A DNA stretch of 64,000 nucleotides, from NCBI GenBank assembly GCA_963575745.1, contig CAUYUJ010000969.1, positions 23,553 through 87,552 on the forward strand, read 5' to 3'. The translations under genes were made by a program, and so were the position numbers. The notes beneath the pieces were generated by a model, which searched no databases, was not told where the DNA came from, and saw only the letters and a program-made list of their open reading frames with translations. This document shows positions 1 to 9,727 of this stretch, piece by piece; within the stretch, counting starts at the first letter, position 1; every line of letters begins with the position of its first letter. This DNA comes from Prorocentrum cordatum. Taxonomy: Eukaryota > Sar > Dinophyceae > Prorocentrales > Prorocentraceae.

Positions 1-400
1 GGGGGGAGAGAGGAGGAAAGAGGAGGAGGAGGAGGAGGAGGAGGAGGAGGAATAGGAGGAGGACGAGGATGGGGACAAGGACAAGGAGGTAGTGATGGGA
101 GGAGCTCTTGATCAGGAGCCCTGGAAGTCTCCGAAGGCCACAGAGGCCCCCCGAGGCCCAAATATGCTCAGTACAGCTCACCCAGAGACCAGCACCGTCC
201 GAAAACATCTGACCAGTATCCTCCAGAACCAATGGCAAAACTCTGCAGCAGGAGGAGGGCATGAGGAGAAGAAGGAGGAGGAGGAGGAGGAGGAGGAAGA
301 GGAAGAGGAGGGAGAAACACAAGAAGACAAACACAAGCAAGATGGGGTGGAGGTGAGGAGGAGGAGGAGGAGGAGGCTGCCCACCAAGTGATCGCCGACG
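1..400. repeat. GGA/GAG trinucleotide tracts
   Basis: Purine-rich GGA repeats occupy about 1-62 and 262-380, with a short unique stretch between. Open frames here encode only Glu, Gly or Arg runs and are not believable genes. Confidence 0.9.
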
Positions 401-696
401 CTGTGGCGTTGGCTGCAGAGGCCAGACCTGCAGGCAGGGGCATTCATCTTTCCGCGCCGTCCTTCCCACTCCTCTTGCATGACCCAATGAAGGGGTGCTG
501 CGTTCGCCCGCCCGCATCGTTTCGGCAAGGGGTTCGAACCTCTTCTGCCCGTCGTTTGGGGCCGCCTGGCAGTTGCCGTCTCGGTCCCACCGCAAGGGTG
601 GAGCCTCGACAGTTGGTGGGGGGCGCCTGCGGGCACGCCTCCTCTGACGCCTCACTCGTGTCGCGTAGGGGTGGTCTGAGGAAAGGGAGTTGTTCA
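401..696. other. unique GC-rich spacer, no gene seen
   Basis: Non-repetitive stretch between two GGA tracts. The open frames that cross it continue into repeat sequence on both sides, so I see no supported gene. Confidence 0.5.
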
Positions 697-1425
697 AAGA
701 GGAGGAGGAGGAGGAGGAGGAGGAATAGGAGGAGGAGGAGGAGGAGGAGGAGGAGGAGGAGGAGGAGGAGGAGGAATAGGAGGAGGAGGAAGAAGAGGAG
801 TTGGCGGAGGAGTTGGCGGAGGAGGGAGGAGGAGGGGAGGGAGGAGGAGGAGGAGGAGGAGGAGGAGGAGGGAGGAGGAGGGAGGAGGGAGGAGGGAGGA
901 GGAGGAGGAGGAGGAGGGAGGAGGAGGAGGAGGAGGAGGAGGAGGGAGGAGGAGGAGGAGGAGGAGGAGGAGGAGGAGGAGGAGGGGTTAGAGAGGAGGC
1001 GTGAGGAGGAGGAGGAGGGAGGAGGAGGAGGGAGGAGGAGGAGGAGGTGGAGGAGGAGGAGGGGCAGCACCAGGACGAGGGGGAGGAGGGAGGAGGAGGA
1101 GGAGGAGGAGGAGGAGGAGGAGGCGAGGACGGCGACGCTGGGGAGGAGGAGGAGGAGGAGGGGAGGAGGAGGAGGAGGAGGAGGAGAAGAACGGCAGAAC
1201 GAGGAGAAAACGAGGAGGGGCGGAAGAAGAGGAGGAGGAGGAGGAGGAGGAGGAGGAGGAGGAGGAGGAGGAGGAGGAGGAGGAGGAGGAGGAGGAGGAG
1301 GAGGAGGAGGGAGGAGGAGGAGGAGGAGCAGGAGGAGGAGGAGGAGGAGGAGGAGGAGGAGGGGCATCACCAGGACGAGGAGGGAGGAGGAGGAGGAGGC
1401 GAGGACGGCGACGCTGGGGACCGGG
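697..1425. repeat. long GGA trinucleotide tract
   Basis: About 730 bp of imperfect GGA repeats with variants (GGGAGG, GAAGAG) and a partly duplicated ~50-bp segment containing GCACCAGGACGAGG near 1065 and 1366, which suggests internal duplication of the tract. Confidence 0.9.
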
Positions 1426-2040
1426 GGCCCTGGCGCAGCGAGGAGCGGGCGCGCGGAGCGGCGGGGAGGCGGCGGCGGCCGCGCGGGCGCGGGGCGCGCC
1501 AGGCGGCGCGGGCGCGCGAGGAGCTGGCCGCGGCCACGGCGGCGGCGGACGCCAGGCCCCGCTCCCCGCTCCCCGCTGCGGGGCAGCGCTCGGACAGGCG
1601 GCGCCAGAAAGTCTGGACCCTCTACAGCCAACGCGCCCAGTAAGGACGCGCGCCTTCATCCAGGGTGCCCCTGCGTCCTTGCCTCTGTGGCCCGTCCTTT
1701 GCCGTTTTCACTGGCCGCCGCCGCCCAAAAAATCCCAACTTCAGCCTCCAAGGGTCTTGCGTCCTTACCACGCGTCCTTAATATACGTTTTGACTGTAGT
1801 CTCAAGCAGTGGCGAAGCGTCCTGGCGTGCCTACAGGCCTACCAGACAATGTTTTAAGAGCCTTTTGTGGTTGCCACGGAATGTTCTTAGAGCATGTCTG
1901 GCTGAGACTGCCTTGTTTCAACACATCTGGTTAATGTTCTAAGAACATTGTTTTTGTTATTAGAACATTATTGTGTTGGGGTGAGACTATAGGAATGACG
2001 GGTCGGTCGGTCCCTGCTCAATAGTCGGCGGCGAGCGAGG
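1426..2040. other. GC-rich to neutral intergenic sequence
   Basis: A CpG-rich segment (1430-1600) followed by ordinary sequence in which AGAACATT-like words recur (about 1880-1970). No supported coding region. Confidence 0.4.
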
Positions 2041-2140
2041 GGGGGAAGACGAATATCCAGAACAGATTTGGAAAATATTGGGAATCCTGGGATTTGTGTG
2101 TATTTCTTTGCGTGTGTCCCCGGGCCCCTGTTCCTCCAAG
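2041..2140 (+). repeat. dispersed repeat family R1, copy 1
   Basis: Contains GGGGGAAGACGAATATCCAG, GGAAAATATTGGGAA and TGTGTGTATTTCTTTGCGTG in the same order as two better copies at 16968-17135 and 20372-20522. This copy is shorter and more diverged. Confidence 0.65.
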
Positions 2141-2259
2141 ACCGCCCCAGTGGGCCACTGCGGAGCCCTCTCGGGGGGCCCACTGGCGGCCCCACAGAGG
2201 CTCGCCTTCGAGGCCTCGAAGGAGTTGATGCCACTTCTCGGCGGCGAGCGAGGGGGAAA

Positions 2260-2420
2260 ATGAGAAGGAGAAGGCCTTCTCAGAAGGCGCGCGACTTCTG
2301 AGAAACCCTCGCGCCTTCTGAGAGGAGTATCCTGCGTCTTCGGGGAAGGCTCAGAGAACTCCTCAGAAGTCCGGGGGGCTTCCGCGCCTTCTGAAGAAGA
2401 GGCCCGCCCCTTCTCACTTC
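2260..2420. repeat. short CTTCTGAG inverted/direct repeats
   Basis: The word CTTCTGAG or its complement CTCAGAAG recurs about six times, including the palindrome CCTTCTCAGAAGG near 2274. No coding signal. Confidence 0.5.
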
Positions 2421-2698
2421 CCCCCCGGGCGCGCCGCCTATCCAGGTCAGTCGAGGTCAGGCGGGTAGGAACGGGGGGTGGCGCCTACACGGGGCGCGCA
2501 GGAAGAGGCCCCAGAGGGGCGCTTTGGGGGCGCTCGCTGGCCCCAGAGGGGGCCCCGAAGGGCCCCCATTGCGGGCCCTCTGCTTCGCCCCCCACGCAGG
2601 CCACACACCCCCATGGCCTCCCCCCCGACCAGGAGCGCCTCGGATCCTCCTGCGAAGGGGGAAGGACGGCGCCCCCTTGTTTTTCTCCTGAGGAGGGA

Positions 2699-2835
2699 AC
2701 TTGGCATCGCTCGGACGTGTGCACTTTTTCTCGGCGACAACCATCGAGGACCATCCTGGACCATCGAGCAAAAAAACAACACGCCCGAAACCGAAAAAAT
2801 GCACCGGAAATGGACGTCCGAGCGACGGCGAGGGA
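2699..2835 (+). repeat. dispersed repeat R2 with short terminal inverted repeats
   Basis: Begins ACTTGGCATCGCTCGGACGT and ends near GGACGTCCGAGCGACGG, so TCGCTCGGACGT is inverted at the two ends (about 2709 and 2815). A diverged copy in the opposite orientation lies at 54445-54580, inside an intron of the right-hand gene. The structure fits a MITE. Confidence 0.55.
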
Positions 2836-3033
2836 AACGCGAAGCCGAAGAGTTCATGGGGGCCGGACGTCCGAGCACCGACGGGCAGGGCTCTTCCTGG
2901 GCCTGCGGCGCCCCGGGCCGCGGGCACCCCCCGCTCTCTGCTGGTGGGCCCGCGCCGATCGCCGGGGCCGCCCGCGGCTTGCCCGCCGCCGCGGCCCGTG
3001 CCGTTCCCACGGCCATGCCCTGGCCAGGCTCCC

Positions 3034-3300
3034 GAGGAGGAGGAGGAGGAGGAGGAGGAGGAGGAGGAGGAGGAGGAGGAGGAGGAGAAGGGGGAGGAGG
3101 AGGAGGAGGAGGAGGAGGAGGGGAGGAGGAGGAGGAGGAGGAGGAGGGAGCTGGAGGAGGAGGAGGAGGAGGAGGAGGAGGAGGAGGAGGAGAGGAGGGA
3201 GGGGGAGGAGGAGGAGGAGGAGGAGGAGGAGGAGGAGGGGAGGAGGAGGAGGAGGACGAGGACGAGGACGAGGAGGAGGAGGAGGAGGGAGGGACAGCGA
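3034..3300. repeat. GGA trinucleotide tract
   Basis: Imperfect GGA repeats with GACGAG variants at the 3' end. A shorter tract lies at 3625-3690. Confidence 0.9.
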
Positions 3301-4300
3301 GGAGGGCCTCCTCGCTCTCCCGCCTCCTCGCTCGCTCCTCCTCCCCCGCCTCGCGGTGCCGCCACGGTCCTCCCGCCGCACCGTCGAGGGCTCGAGGTGC
3401 TCAGCAGGGACACGAAAGGAGGGCCAGTCATTTGCTCTCCACGCTTCGCGTATCCCCACCAGCCCGCTCAGAGACCTTGCCCATGAGAGCTGATGGGACA
3501 AGAGAGAGACGAAGGGACACATATGGTGACACAAAGCGGGCAACCAGGATGAACAGAGAGATCTTTGGGAGCAGTGGGTGGCCTTGGAGGGCATCTTCGG
3601 GCCATTCCCGGGGCCCGCGTGGGGCGAGGGGAGGAGGAGGAGGAAGAGGAGTTGGCGGAGGAGGTGGCGGAGGAGGAGGAGGAGGCCCAAGCGGCTTGAT
3701 GACCTAAAGAAAGTGAGGCGCCAGGAGCGAGGATATGATCAGGAGCGAGGCCTTTCCTTACCGCTGCCGCGCGAACTCGGAGGGAGTCCTTCCCCCTGCA
3801 GTCTTCGCTGGCCAGCGGCGGCGGCGCTGGAACCAGAGTAGCTCTGCGGACCGGCGCCGCCGCCGCGGCCAGCACCGAAGCCGCCCGCGGACGTCAAAGC
3901 GGCTGTGCCCATTTTCGCGCTCTCGCTCTCCCCCATGCCCCTCCGACATCTCCCACCGCAGAGGTCAAAGTTGTCTCGGACTCGGGGGGTTCTCGAAATC
4001 TGTGGGCTCTGAAGTTGATGTCACAGTGGCGCGAGCGGCGCTCTCAAGTCTGTTTTCAAGGGCCTCGAAGTTTTTCCTGTCCTGGAGCGTTTGGGCCGCA
4101 TAGGGGGGGCCTGCGCTCGGGGGGGCAGCGCCGTAGTGTGCCACATCAGCAGTTACGGTCTGGTTCGCGTGGCGAGTTGAGACACGCCTTTTCATTGGCC
4201 GAGAGGCACCAGAGCCCACAGACCCGAGTTCCAGGTTATGAGCAATCTCGCTGTCTTGAACTCGTGCTGGCCAAGGAGCTCAGAAGGGGAATGAACGAAT
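3301..4300. other. intergenic, no supported gene
   Basis: Mixed GC-rich sequence. One minus-strand segment (about 3763-3840) ends in a GTAAGG donor-like site after a plausible reading frame, but nothing links it to other exons, so I do not call a gene. Confidence 0.35.
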
Positions 4301-4307
4301 GAGTCAG

Positions 4308-4620
4308 CAATGTCATCATCACCGTCAGCATCACCATCCTCATGTTCATCACCATCGCAATCATCATCATATTCATCACCATCATCCGCATCAGCATCAC
4401 CATAACCATCAGCATCAGCATGTGCAGTATCATGACGAGCATCATAGTCAGCAACAACAGCATCAGCATCAGCATCAGCATCCACATCATCAGCAGCATC
4501 ATCATCATCAGCATCATCATCATCATCATCATCAGCAGCATCATCATCATCACCACAAGCATCAGCATATTCGTCTTCATCATCATCACCACCATCATCA
4601 GCAGCAGCCGCATCATCGGG
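4308..4620. repeat. CAT/CAC/CAG trinucleotide tract
   Basis: About 310 bp of CATCATCAC- and CATCAGCAT-type repeats, giving His/Gln or Asp/Met runs in the different frames. Similar tracts recur at 52140-52440, 61280-61420 and 63500-63680. Confidence 0.9.
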
Positions 4621-4875
4621 ATCATCGCACGACTCCCCTAACGGGCTTTCCTGTCCGCAGACGTTCGGGTTCGGTTCGCTCAGCCACCTCGCTGCGCAAT
4701 GCACGGCGGCACCGAAAGGCAGGCTGTGGAGCGACAGGCCCGCTCGGGCGGAGGCGCCGCCGCCTGCCGGGAGCGGCCCGACCCGCCGCTGCGGGGCGGA
4801 GGGGCCGAGGGGCCCATAGCGCTCGCCGGGGGGGGCTGGCGCCCAGTGCTCTGCGACTTCCTCGGCGACACGTAA

Positions 4876-5000
4876 GCTTGAGATCCTGGCGCCCCAGCAT
4901 TTTCTCGGGCCGGGCGTCCTTGCTCCGTTTCTTGGGCTCCCGGGGCCCTCACAGATCGATGCGGCTCCAAACGCGGCGCAGAAAAAGGGTGTCCAGAGCT
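4876..5000 (+). repeat. dispersed repeat R3, copy 1
   Basis: Shares GAGATCCTGGCG, GCCGGGCGT and GGGGCCCTCACAGATCGATG with 31789-31920 in the same order. Function unknown. Confidence 0.6.
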
Positions 5001-5342
5001 CCGGCCGTGAGTTTTCGCGGTGTCGCAAGTGGTTCGAGACGTCGGATCTCAGGGAAGGGTGGCCCTTCGCCACAGCGACCTTTGGCGCGAGCCTACAGTC
5101 GGGGAGCTGAAGAAGGAACCTTTTTCGTTGGGGAGGGGCTCGGTGTTCCTTGATTGCTGTGCCGTTTGCCCCAGGTTTCACGGAGGCGTTCCATGGGAGG
5201 TCGAAGTTCAACTCTTGGGAAAAAGGGGCCTCGTTCCTTATTTGGGGTTCCTTAGGTCAGCGCCCCGACTGTACAGGAGTTCCCCCAGCAGCAGCCTGCG
5301 CGGTCAGAGCTGGCCCTTCCGCGGCTCCCCGGGGCCGCGCAC

Positions 5343-5392
5343 CCCTCCTCCTCCTCCTCCTCCTCCTCCTCCTCCTCCTCCTCCTCCTCCTC
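5343..5392. repeat. (CTC)n microsatellite
   Basis: About 17 uninterrupted CTC units. Confidence 0.95.
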
Positions 5393-5533
5393 GGAGGTCA
5401 CTTTTGCCTAGGGCCACTCCTGCGCGTAGCCGGCCTCCCGCGCCGCAGCTTCGTGGGGCACCTCCGTGGCGCCTTCGCCGAGGCGCAGCTGGGGGACTGG
5501 CGGTGGCTCTGCGACAACCGGCTGCCCGAGCGA

Positions 5534-6385
5534 ACAACACACACCCATACCCATACGGTAGGTTTGCGTCGTGTCGACCAGCGGCGACCCCAGCGCGGGC
5601 GTTCAAGGTTGAACGCCGCCGGCGACCCAGAATCGATCGATGTTGAGCGATCGGACGTTGCGGCAGCGGCCGATCGTTCAAGGTTGAACGATCCCCGCGG
5701 TGTCAGAAACCAACGCCGGGGTCGACACGACGCGAACCTGCCGTACCCATAGGTCAGAGCCCCGAATCATCAGGGGTAACTCGGGTCAGGGCCTAACTCG
5801 GGTTCGTCTTTCGGGATTCCGAACCCGAGTTGCCCCGGACCCGAGTTACCCCGGGTAGTTCGGGCGTCCAGGGCCCCAAATCATCAGGGGTAACTCGGGT
5901 CAGGGCTCATTCGGGTTCGTCTTTCGGGATTCCGAACCCGAGTTGCCCCGGACCCGAGTTACCCCGGGTAGTTCGGGCGTCCAGGGCCCCAAAATCATCA
6001 GGGGTAACTCGGGTCAGGGCTCATTCGGGTTCGTCTTACGGGAATCCAAACCCGAGTTATCCCGGACCCGAGTTACCCCGGATATTTCGGGCGTCCAGAG
6101 CCCCGAATCATCAGGGGTAACTCGGGTCAGGGTTAACTCGGGTTCGTTTTTCGGGAACCCAAACCCGAGTTACCACGGACCCGAGTTACCCCGGATAACT
6201 CGGGCGTCCACACCCATACCCATAGGGGGGTCGTTGGGAGGAGGACTGGCTGTGGCTGTGGGTGCGGGTTGTCGGACCCTGGGGAGCGCTCCCGTTCGAG
6301 CGGGCACCCCCATTCGACAACACGCACCCATAGCCCTCTCCGACCCCCCTTATGGGTATGGGTGTGTGTTGTTGGTTCGTCAAGG
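5534..6385. repeat. ACACCCATACCCATA words flanking the array
   Basis: CACACCCATACCCATA occurs at about 5538 and 6209 on the plus strand and in inverted form (TATGGGTATGGGTGTGTGTTGTT) at about 6351. The words bracket the 114-bp array and could mark an inserted or intronic unit. Confidence 0.5.
5767..6210 (+). repeat. 114-bp tandem array with inverted AACTCGGGT words
   Basis: Four units start with TCATCAGGGGTAACTCGGGT at 5767, 5881, 5995 and 6108 (spacing 114, 114, 113). Each unit holds both AACTCGGGT and its complement ACCCGAGTT more than once, so each can fold on itself. All three plus frames stay open for long stretches because the period is a multiple of three, but the product is low-complexity and not a credible protein. 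Confidence 0.9.
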
Positions 6386-6589
6386 CTGCCCTGGTCGAGG
6401 CCGAGCCCATCCATCGAAGAAGAAAGCACGGAAGAGACATAATCTTTCGACTGTCGCGATGACTTCTTGGGTTTGAGCTGCACCCCCCTAGCGGCGACTC
6501 CAGCGCCGCCCCTGGCGCGCTCCGCGCGCGAGGGAGGGAGGTCCAGCGCAGATCCAAGAAATCCGCGCGGACCTCCGAAAGTTGATGTT

Positions 6590-7440
6590 TATGCCGTTTT
6601 TTCTGTTCATCAAATCCCGCGCGCCGCCGTGTGGATCGTGCAGGACGGCTGCGCTTGCAGCTACGGCTACGCCGGGCACGAATGGCCGTCGGCAGTGATG
6701 GAGCCGTGGTTCTTGCAGCTCACCCGCGCCGTCTGCCAGGCCTGCGGCATACCCGACCTGCCCAACTGCTGCAACGGAAACCGCTACGCCTCAGGAGACG
6801 AGAGCGTTGGTTGGCATTCTGACGACGAGGCCCTGTTTCAAGCAGCGGCGCAGGACGCCCTCATAGTGTCCCTCTCACTGGGGGCTACGCGGACATTCCG
6901 TGTCCGGCTAAAGGACCACGCCGCCGAAGGAGACGGCTTGGTTGGTGCAGAAGTCTTGCTCGGGGACGGGGACCTGTGCACCATGGAAGGCCTGTGCCAG
7001 AAGCACTATCAGCATTGCGTCCCGAAGGAGGCCTCCGTTTCCGAGCCGCGCATCAACCTCACCTGGCGCTGGATCGTCTCACACGGCAGGGGGTGCCCCA
7101 GAGGGGCGCCCGAGGGCACGCCGCTGCGCGAGAAGCTGGAGGCCCTGGTCGAGACTCGGCGCAGGCTGGCGGAGCTGAAGCGCAAGCGGGACGCCGGGCT
7201 GCCCGGGGGCACCTCCGCGGCCACGGCCGAGCGCCTCGCCAGCCTCGCGGAGGCGCGCGAGCGCCTCTCGGCGCTGCGCGCGCGGCGCGGCGCCGCGGCG
7301 CCCGCCTCCGCCGCGGCGCCAGGCGCCGGCGCGCCGGCCGCCGGCGCGGGCCGGCCTCTGGCTGACGCGGCCGGCGGCTGCGCAGGCGCCCCAGACCCCC
7401 TCGCGCTGCCGCAAAAATCACGACCGCTCGCCCGGGCCAT
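6590..7440 (+). CDS. AlkB-like 2-oxoglutarate/Fe(II) dioxygenase, main exon
   Basis: The open frame runs 6467-7918. Recognisable AlkB sequence starts near 6600 (IPRAAVWIVQDGCACSYGYAG), then an N-x-Y motif (NGNRYASGD), the iron-binding HxD (GWHSDDE, His codon 6815-6817), the segment SLSLGATRTF, a second histidine in QKHYQH, and the 2OG-binding RINLTWR, all in family order. AlkB proteins remove alkyl groups from DNA or RNA bases. After the domain comes an Arg/Glu-rich predicted coiled coil (about 7110-7290) and an Ala/Pro/Gly tail. There is no in-frame ATG before the domain, so the N-terminus probably lies in an upstream exon; a GACTGGCGGTGGCTCTGCGA stretch near 5493 is a weak candidate. The true 3' end is uncertain because the frame runs into AT and poly-A repeats. 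Domain call is firm, gene boundaries are not. Confidence 0.85.
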
Positions 7441-7596
7441 AATTGGTCGCAGGTGGCTCCTCTTGTTGGCGGCTGTCTTTTCCCGGTGGGCAGCATTTGT
7501 TCGTCCTGGCTGGCGCTTTCAACAGGCAGCGGGCGCGTTGTGGCAGCCTGTGGAGCTTCGCGGCGGTTCTCCATCTCCTCCCTACGTTTTGTGTGC

Positions 7597-7668
<72 letters not shown>

Positions 7669-7677
7669 GCTCTGTGG

Positions 7678-7743
<66 letters not shown>
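7597..7743. repeat. (AT)n followed by A66 run
   Basis: About 70 bp of AT repeats (7597-7666) then 66 consecutive A (7678-7743). The A-run lies 240 bp past the last AlkB-like codons; it could be a slipped microsatellite or the relic of a retroposed poly-A tail. Confidence 0.95.
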
Positions 7744-7744
<1 letters not shown>

Positions 7745-8151
7745 GGCGGGAGGTCTTTCGCTATATCCTCGGCTTCTGAGGGCCCTGCCCAGGCCTCGGG
7801 ACCGTCAAGGAACGACGCGGGGCGAAGAGACCGGTCCTGGGAGTGGGTCCGGGACCCCTGTGGGTCGCGTCATGGAAAAAAATCATCGCGTCGGCGGCCT
7901 GGGTTTCCCCCACACTGACGGCGCCGATGCGTCGCCGACGTCGCCGATGCGCTGGCGATGCAGTGGCAATGCCGCGCAGTCCTCCGATCCCCCCTCTGGG
8001 AGGCCTCTCCCGCCCCGGCGCCAGCCCCGACCGCGCCCAGCCGCGAAGCAAGAGCACGGCGGGGGTAGCCTGTGGCGACCACCTTCGGCCTCCGGGGGCC
8101 CTCTCGCAGACCCTGTGGGAAAAACACACGTCCGTGGGAAACACACACACA
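7744..8151. other. GC-rich spacer, no gene seen
   Basis: Non-repetitive sequence between the A-run and the first CAA tract. No motif or plausible exon recognised. Confidence 0.4.
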
Positions 8152-8191
<40 letters not shown>

Positions 8192-9127
8192 CATTTTACC
8201 CGAACGCTCAGTGTTCTCACCAGTGCCAGGGTTTTCATGCGACGCCAGCCAATACCCCCACTTCGTGGGGGGGCATTACAAGCTCTACCAAATATCCAAA
8301 CGACTCTTCGCGACCACCCAAACCCAGCTTCCCGCCCTATGACGTTGGGACACTTCACTCGTGGCCTGCGGACGACCGTGGCTACTACACTGGCGTGGAG
8401 TACACACCCACAGAAGTTGTTAAGCCTACGTTCGTACACCCACAGAGTTGTTAAGCCTTGTTAACCCACAGAAGTTGTTAAGCCTTCCACAGAACATCTG
8501 TTGCATATGATGCATATGGTACATGATACACATGATACACACGATACGTACTCACAAGATAGTTGATCACATCTGGTTTTTGTAGATTTCGGCGTGCGCG
8601 CGCGAAGAAAAAACGAATCTGTCCCGCATGGTATTATTTGACAGGGATGATGGCCCTGGCAGGTGCGCAACCGTTGTCGCAGAAGTTCGAAAAAGTTGCT
8701 CGCAAAAGCCCGTTTGACAGAATTGTTTAAAAAGTGTTGGTTTTCCTACGAATCCGCAAGAGCGCGCGGAAGGACATTTTGACAATTTTTTATTAAAAAA
8801 AAACCATTGGGTTTTTGATGTTTTTATGTTAAAATGGTTACGAAACCTAAGGTTTTGGAAGGATTTCGTCTTGCACGCGCGAATGTCCACTTTAGCTTAT
8901 TTTTTGCAAGGGATTCTTGAAATTGGATTACATTTGAACAAGAAATTTCATTTTATAGTGTTTTTTGCAAGGGAAAACGGGGGGGAACAAAACAACCGGA
9001 TCCGGTACTAATCCACTTTTCTGAAGCTTTCGCGAAAAAATGATGAAAATGTAGCTGCGGCCTAGGTTTTGGAGGGGGGTCGTGTACCAGGGGTCCCAAC
9101 AATAATTATTCTTTAGAAGTAATAATG
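8152..9127 (+). repeat. ~750-970 bp tandem unit, copy 1
   Basis: Starts with (CAA)n, then TTTTACCCGAACGCTCAGTG, ACGACCGTGGCTACTA, TGATGGCCCTGGCAGGTGCG, TTTTTTGCAAGGGA and a GGTCCCAACAATAATTATTC end word. The same order occurs in the next units. This copy has extra CACAGAAGTTGTTAAGCC repeats (8410-8490). It is the uninterrupted reference for the insertion site in copy 2 (TCACAT at 8567). Confidence 0.85.
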
Positions 9128-9457
9128 TTCAACAACAACAACAACAACAACAATCATTTTACCCGAACGCTCAGTGTTCTCCCCAGTGCCAGGGTTTTCT
9201 TGCGACACCAGCCAATACCCCCACTTCGTGGGGGGGCCGTTCAAGCTCTACCAAATATCCAAACGACTCTTCGAGACCACCCACACCCAGCTTCCCGCCC
9301 TATGACGTTGGGACACTTCACTTCGTGGCGTGCGGACGACCCTGGCTACTACACTGGCGTGGGGTACACACCCACAGAGGTTGATCACATCTGTTACATA
9401 TGATGTGGTACACGGTACACGTGAGATGGTACGCAGTGCCAAGATAGTTGGTCACAT
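9128..9457 (+). repeat. tandem unit copy 2, left part
   Basis: Matches the first ~300 bp of the unit and breaks off just after GATAGTTGGTCACAT at 9457, where the 2.5-kb insertion begins. Confidence 0.85.
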
Positions 9458-9727
9458 TTTTGGGGCAAATTCGTGGGGATGCGATTACAGAAGTACATGT
9501 GTTACACTGATGTTATACAGTCCCAAGGATGACGCATGCATTGCTCATAGACTCATGGCGCTATGATCCTAAATCTCAGTGCCCAACGCGCGCGTGCACA
9601 GCCAGACGGAGGGAGAGAAACACATGTATACAAGGTTCGTGACATACGCACCGGCGCGGGCGCGACAGCCAACCGCCCATTTGTGGCCGAGCTTGCTGTC
9701 CAGAGAAACCAAGGAATACAAGAACTC

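Noticed and set aside
388-1857. Open frames of up to 489 codons through the GGA tract
   Set aside because: They encode only Arg/Gly/Glu runs, are open in several frames on both strands and have no domain.
3763-3875. Minus-strand reading before a GTAAGG site as an exon
   Set aside because: Ala/Pro-rich and short; no partner exon could be joined in phase.
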